Positions 50,019 through 53,591 of a DNA stretch of 53,591 bases are shown here, piece after piece. How positions within the stretch are numbered: position 1 is the first letter of the stretch; each line of letters starts with the position of its first letter. Source of the stretch: Wenzhouxiangella sp. GTDB lineage: Bacteria > Pseudomonadota > Gammaproteobacteria > Xanthomonadales > Wenzhouxiangellaceae. The position numbers and the translations under genes are program-made. Under the pieces are notes generated by a model, which saw only the letters and a list, made by a program, of their open reading frames with translations, was not told the origin of the DNA and ran no database searches. The stretch is taken from NCBI GenBank assembly GCA_007123575.1, contig SKKV01000164.1, positions 1 to 53,591 on the forward strand, given 5' to 3'.

Positions 50019-52019
50019 ATGGCATCGGAAACTGCAGGATCGAACGGCTGGAAACACTGGCGCCTGGAATCCGATATCGACAAGGTCGCCTGGCTGTACA
50101 TCGACCGCGGCGACGAGAAGGTCAACAGCCTGGGCACGGAAGTGCTGGCCGAATTCGAACAAATCATCAGCCGACTGGAAAGCGAAAAGCCGACCGGCCT
50201 GGTCCTGATGTCGGGCAAAGCGCGCAATTTTATCGTCGGCGCCGATGTACGCGAATTCGACGCGACTGACAACGTTGCCGAGCTCGAGGAAAACGTGCGC
50301 AAGGTTCACGGCCTGTTTCAGCGCGTCGAGGACCTGCCTTTCCCCACCGTGGTTGCCTTCGAAGGCTACTGCCTGGGAGGCGGGCTGGAGCTGTCGCTGT
50401 GCTTCGACTGGCGTATCGCCCTGGACGCGGATCACACCCGGGTCGGGTTCCCCGAAGTCAACCTCGGGATTTTTCCAGGCTTTGGCGGCTCGGGCCGCTC
50501 GATCAAGGCCATGGGCGGGCTGAATGCCATGCAGATCATGCTGACCGGCAAGATGCTCAGGGCGCGGCCGGCCAAGGCGATGGGCTTGATCAACCAGACC
50601 GTGGACAAGCATGGTTCACTGCGCTGGGCGGCCCGTAACGCGGTGCTCAAGAAAAAGCGTGCCCCGAAGCCGCCGCTGAAGGCGCGCCTGACCACCTTGG
50701 GCCCGGTCCGCAAGTTTCTGGCTGGACAGATGCGCAAGCAGGTCGGCCGCAAGGCCAGGCGCGAACACTACCCGGCGCCGTATGAACTGATCGACGCGTT
50801 CGAGGCCAGCGGCAACTCGCAGGCCGCGATGATCCGGGCAGAAGGTGACAAGGTGCCGCGCCTGCTGGCCGGCGATACGTCACGCAATCTGAGGCGTGTT
50901 TTCCGGTTAATGGAAGAACTCAAGGCCCAGGGCAAGCGCAGCGATTTCAAGGCCCGGCGCGTGCATGTGATCGGCGCCGGCGTGATGGGTGGCGACATTG
51001 CTGCCTGGTGCGCGGTGCGCGGCCTGGAGGTCACCCTGCAGGACCGCGAGCTGAAATACATCGAGCCGGCGCTGAAACGCGCCAAGAGCCTGTTCAAGCG
51101 TCGCTTGAAGAAACCCGAAGCCGTGGCTGCGGCACAGTCCCGCCTGGTCGCCGATGTCGACGGCCAGGGGGTCAAGCGCGCCGACGTGATCATCGAGGCC
51201 ATTTACGAAAACCGCGACGCCAAGCGCGAGCTGTTCGAAAAGCTCAAGCCGGACCTGCAGCCCCATACCCTGTTAGCCACCAATACCTCGGCCATCCCGC
51301 TGGCCGAGCTGTCCGACGTATTCGACGATCCCAGCCGGCTCATCGGCCTGCACTTTTTCAACCCGGTGGCGCAGATGCCGCTGGTTGAAATTGTCTACGA
51401 CGAAAAATCCAACCCGGACCGGGTCAACGACGGCTCCAGTTTTGCCACCCAGATCGGCAAGTACGCGTTGCCGGTCACCTCAACTCCCGGATTTCTGGTC
51501 AATCGCGTGCTGGCGCCCTACATGCGTAATGCCATGGCCCTGCATCGCGAGGGCACGCCGCGCGAGGCCATCGACAAGGCCGCCGAGCAGTTCGGCATGC
51601 CGATGGGCCCGGTTGAGCTGGCCGACACCGTCGGCCTTGACGTGGGCCTGGGCGTGATTGAAACCCTGATGGGTGAAAGTGCGGCCGAGGACAAGAAAGT
51701 GCTGGAAAAAATGGTCAAGGCCGGCAAGAAGGGCAAGAAGACCGGCGAAGGCTTTTACCGCTGGAAGAAAGGCAAGCCGCAGCGCGATCCAAAGGCCCAC
51801 GAAGGCCATGATCTGGATGCACTGGCGGCCAAGCTGATGCAACCCTACTTTGACGAGTGCAAGGCCTGCCTGGCCGACGAGGTCGTCGAGTCCGCCGACC
51901 TGCTCGATGCCGGCATGATCTTCGGAACCGGCTTTGCGCCATTCCGGGGCGGCCCCCTGCACTACCTTGAATCCCGTGACGGCACGACCGGCACAACCGA
52001 CAACGAGGAGTCTTCCTGA
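50019..52019 (+). CDS. fadJ: Multifunctional fatty acid oxidation protein, alpha subunit (FadJ/FadB-like)
   Basis: 666 residues. N-terminal enoyl-CoA hydratase (about 1-190) with FIVGADVREF and the two catalytic glutamates in GGGLELSL and FPEVNLGIFPGFGGS; C-terminal 3-hydroxyacyl-CoA dehydrogenase (about 315-620) with the NAD motif VIGAGVMGGDIAAWCA, the catalytic His in GLHFFNPVAQMPLVEIV and PGFLVNRVLAPYM. It hydrates and oxidises acyl-CoA intermediates. The stop is shared with the fadI ATG (TGATG). Choice between the FadB and FadJ names rests on order with the thiolase and is uncertain. Confidence 0.92.
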   Translation: MASETAGSNGWKHWRLESDIDKVAWLYIDRGDEKVNSLGTEVLAEFEQIISRLESEKPTGLVLMSGKARNFIVGADVREFDATDNVAELEENVRKVHGLFQRVEDLPFPTVVAFEGYCLGGGLELSLCFDWRIALDADHTRVGFPEVNLGIFPGFGGSGRSIKAMGGLNAMQIMLTGKMLRARPAKAMGLINQTVDKHGSLRWAARNAVLKKKRAPKPPLKARLTTLGPVRKFLAGQMRKQVGRKARREHYPAPYELIDAFEASGNSQAAMIRAEGDKVPRLLAGDTSRNLRRVFRLMEELKAQGKRSDFKARRVHVIGAGVMGGDIAAWCAVRGLEVTLQDRELKYIEPALKRAKSLFKRRLKKPEAVAAAQSRLVADVDGQGVKRADVIIEAIYENRDAKRELFEKLKPDLQPHTLLATNTSAIPLAELSDVFDDPSRLIGLHFFNPVAQMPLVEIVYDEKSNPDRVNDGSSFATQIGKYALPVTSTPGFLVNRVLAPYMRNAMALHREGTPREAIDKAAEQFGMPMGPVELADTVGLDVGLGVIETLMGESAAEDKKVLEKMVKAGKKGKKTGEGFYRWKKGKPQRDPKAHEGHDLDALAAKLMQPYFDECKACLADEVVESADLLDAGMIFGTGFAPFRGGPLHYLESRDGTTGTTDNEESS

Positions 52020-53299
52020 TGTCTGAGACAAGTCTGCGCAAGATCGCCATCATCGGCGGCAGCCGCATTCCGTTCTGCCGATCCAACTCGCTGTATGCCG
52101 ATCAGACCAACCTGGACATGCTGTCGGCAGCCATCCAGGGCGTGGTTGACCGGTTCGGTCTGGAAGGCAAGCAGATTGACCAGGTACTGGCCGGTGCGGT
52201 CACGACCCATTCCAAGGACTGGAACCTGGCCCGAGAAGCCGTCTTGTCGACCAGCCTGTCGCCGCTGACCTCGGCAATAACCATGCAACAAGCCTGCGGT
52301 ACCAGCCTGCAGGGTGCCTTGCTTGCGGGCAGCCAGATTGCTGCCGGTGACATCGATTGCGCGATCGTTGGCGGCACCGACACCACCAGCGATGCACCGG
52401 TGGTCTTCCAGCGTCGTTTCGCGCAGCGCCTGATCAAGCTCTCTCGCGCCCGTTCCCTGGGACAGAAGCTGGGCGCGTTCAAAGGCTTTTCCTTCGGCGA
52501 GTTGAAGCCGCAGCCGCCGCGCAACAGCGAACCGCGCACCGGCTTGTCGATGGGCCAGCACTGCGAGCGCATGGCCAAGGAATGGGAGATCGGCCGCGCC
52601 GAGCAGGACGAGTTGGCCCTGGAAAGCCACCAGCGGGCAGCCGCTGCCTGGGAATCCGGGTTTTTTGACGACCTGGTCATCTCTCACGGTGGCGTTGTGC
52701 GCGATAACAACGTGCGCCCGGACAGCAGCCTGGACAAGCTTTCCAGCCTGAAGCCGGCTTTCGATCGCAAGCACGGCAGCCTCACCGCCGGTAACTCGTC
52801 CAGCCTGACCGACGGTGCCGCCGCGGTGCTGCTGGCCTCCGAGGACTGGGCAAAGAAAAACGACCTGCCGGTCACGGCTTGGCTGACCTTCGGCCGCACG
52901 GCTTCAGTGGATTTCGTCAACAAGGATGAAGGCCTGCTGATGGCGCCGGCCGTAGCCGTGGCTGAAATGCTGACCCGGGCCAATCTGAAGCTGCAGGATT
53001 TCGACTTCTACGAAATCCACGAAGCTTTTGCCGCCCAGGTGCTGTGCACGCTCAAGGCCTGGGAGTCAGAGCGTTTCTGTCGCGAGCGCCTGGGCCTGGA
53101 CGGCGCGCTGGGCAGCATCGACCGTTCGAAGATGAACGTCCGCGGCGGCTCGGTGGCCATCGGCCATCCCTTTGCCGCCACCGGCGCGCGCATCCTGTCG
53201 ACCCTGGCCGCTATCCTCGAAGAAGCCGGCTCCGGCCGCGGTCTGATCTCCATCTGCACCGCCGGCGGCATGGGCGTCTCAGCCATCGTCGAGCGCTGA
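52019..53299 (+). CDS. fadI: Acetyl-CoA C-acyltransferase (thiolase, FadI-like)
   Basis: 426 residues, completing beta-oxidation by thiolytic cleavage. The nucleophile is Cys93 in MQQACGTSLQGALL; GNSSSLTDGAAAVLLAS, EIHEAFAAQVL, VRGGSVAIGHPFAATGAR with the active His and CTAGGMGVSAIVER with the second cysteine are intact. The length and the substitution pattern fit the FadI branch (slightly longer than FadA). It shares a one-base overlap with fadJ and ends the operon; no obvious hairpin with a T-run follows. Confidence 0.93.
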   Translation: MSETSLRKIAIIGGSRIPFCRSNSLYADQTNLDMLSAAIQGVVDRFGLEGKQIDQVLAGAVTTHSKDWNLAREAVLSTSLSPLTSAITMQQACGTSLQGALLAGSQIAAGDIDCAIVGGTDTTSDAPVVFQRRFAQRLIKLSRARSLGQKLGAFKGFSFGELKPQPPRNSEPRTGLSMGQHCERMAKEWEIGRAEQDELALESHQRAAAAWESGFFDDLVISHGGVVRDNNVRPDSSLDKLSSLKPAFDRKHGSLTAGNSSSLTDGAAAVLLASEDWAKKNDLPVTAWLTFGRTASVDFVNKDEGLLMAPAVAVAEMLTRANLKLQDFDFYEIHEAFAAQVLCTLKAWESERFCRERLGLDGALGSIDRSKMNVRGGSVAIGHPFAATGARILSTLAAILEEAGSGRGLISICTAGGMGVSAIVER

Positions 53300-53365
53300 A
53301 GCCCACCTGCCCTTTTGGCGAACAGGCTTCTTTTCGTCGATTGTGGAAAAGATAAAATCTTCATC

Positions 53366-53395
53366 ACGCAAAGACGCCAAGACGCGAAGGAAAAG
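53366..53395. repeat. CGCAAAGACGC-type intergenic repeat
   Basis: ACGCAAAGACGCCAAGACGC followed by GAAGGAAAAG contains the tandem AAGACGC and belongs to a simple repeat family I have seen between genes in unrelated bacteria. A related core occurs at 36379-36458. Confidence 0.4.
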
Positions 53396-53432
53396 AACGA
53401 GTGGTCCTTCAATCTAATAGTTTAGGGTTCAG

Positions 53433-53528
53433 TTGGTCTGTCAGCGTTCAGGGCAAGGCGCGGCTCGCAGTGAATGGCCGTAGCCCTTCACAAGAGCCGG
53501 AACGCAGCCATGGACGCTGACAGGCCAA
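53433..53528. repeat. 96-base imperfect palindrome
   Basis: TTGGTCTGTCAGCGT at 53433-53447 pairs with ACGCTGACAGGCCAA at 53514-53528 (14 of 15), and an inner GTGAATGGC pairs with GCCCTTCAC around a short loop, giving a long cruciform. It looks like a dispersed intergenic palindrome of the kind common in gammaproteobacteria. The remaining bases to 53591 hold no gene that I recognise. Confidence 0.55.
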
Positions 53529-53591
53529 CCCTTCGGGCGCTCCTGTGGCACTCCGCTGCAGGGCAGGCAACGCAGGCTTTGCGGTTTCGAG

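Noticed and set aside
1..53591. CRISPR arrays, tRNA or rRNA genes, prophage or IS elements
   Set aside because: No regularly spaced direct repeats, cloverleaf-like sequences, transposase or phage genes were seen on reading the window.

Overview
The window reads as a chromosomal segment of a GC-rich gammaproteobacterium. The gene orders yceD-rpmF-plsX-fabHDG-acpP-fabF-(pabB)-pabC-mltG-tmk-holB-pilZ, trmL/gpsA-secB-yibN and gpmI-envC-ctp-yibQ are gammaproteobacterial, and the proteins recall the Xanthomonadales/Wenzhouxiangella/Chromatiales area; that placement is an inference from content. No rRNA, tRNA, CRISPR array, phage or insertion sequence was recognised. Almost all of it is housekeeping DNA, densely packed with many 1-4 base gene overlaps.

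Left end (1-5 kb): a DUF4253 gene of atypical composition lies beside a near-perfect XerCD dif site (769-796), so the window appears to start at the chromosome terminus. In agreement, KOPS-like octamers GGGNAGGG are almost all oriented toward that site (13 against 1 by eye) and most genes to its right lie on the minus strand. Next come nrdJb and the B12-dependent ribonucleotide reductase gene nrdJ. nrdJ is interrupted, immediately before its catalytic cysteine, by a 376-residue intein carrying a LAGLIDADG endonuclease, and its promoter region holds two NrdR boxes and a consensus DnaA box.

5-23 kb: trmL; gpsA-secB-yibN facing gpmI-envC-ctp-yibQ (the E. coli neighbourhood without grxC and cysE); a sulfotransferase; an AbgT-family transporter; a secreted conserved protein; an operon gspA-gspB-rhomboid-DUF1820 tied to type II secretion; and a putA lacking the DNA-binding domain.

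23-36 kb: a respiratory operon (DUF2244, coxB, coxA, a 45-residue membrane peptide, ctaG, coxC) ending at a terminator; a translationally coupled trio (GCS2-CBS protein, NTF2-like lipoprotein, Lhr-type helicase); fadD; dinB.

36-50 kb: a class V aminotransferase, then the large minus-strand lipid, folate and replication cluster from yceD down to pilZ, with maf divergent at its head.

50-53.6 kb: a 144-base inverted-repeat element made of four hairpins, the fadJ-fadI beta-oxidation operon, and a tail with two further palindromic repeats. Fatty-acid synthesis (fab/plsX), fatty-acid activation (fadD) and degradation (fadJI), proline oxidation (putA) and cytochrome oxidase together fit an aerobic heterotroph.
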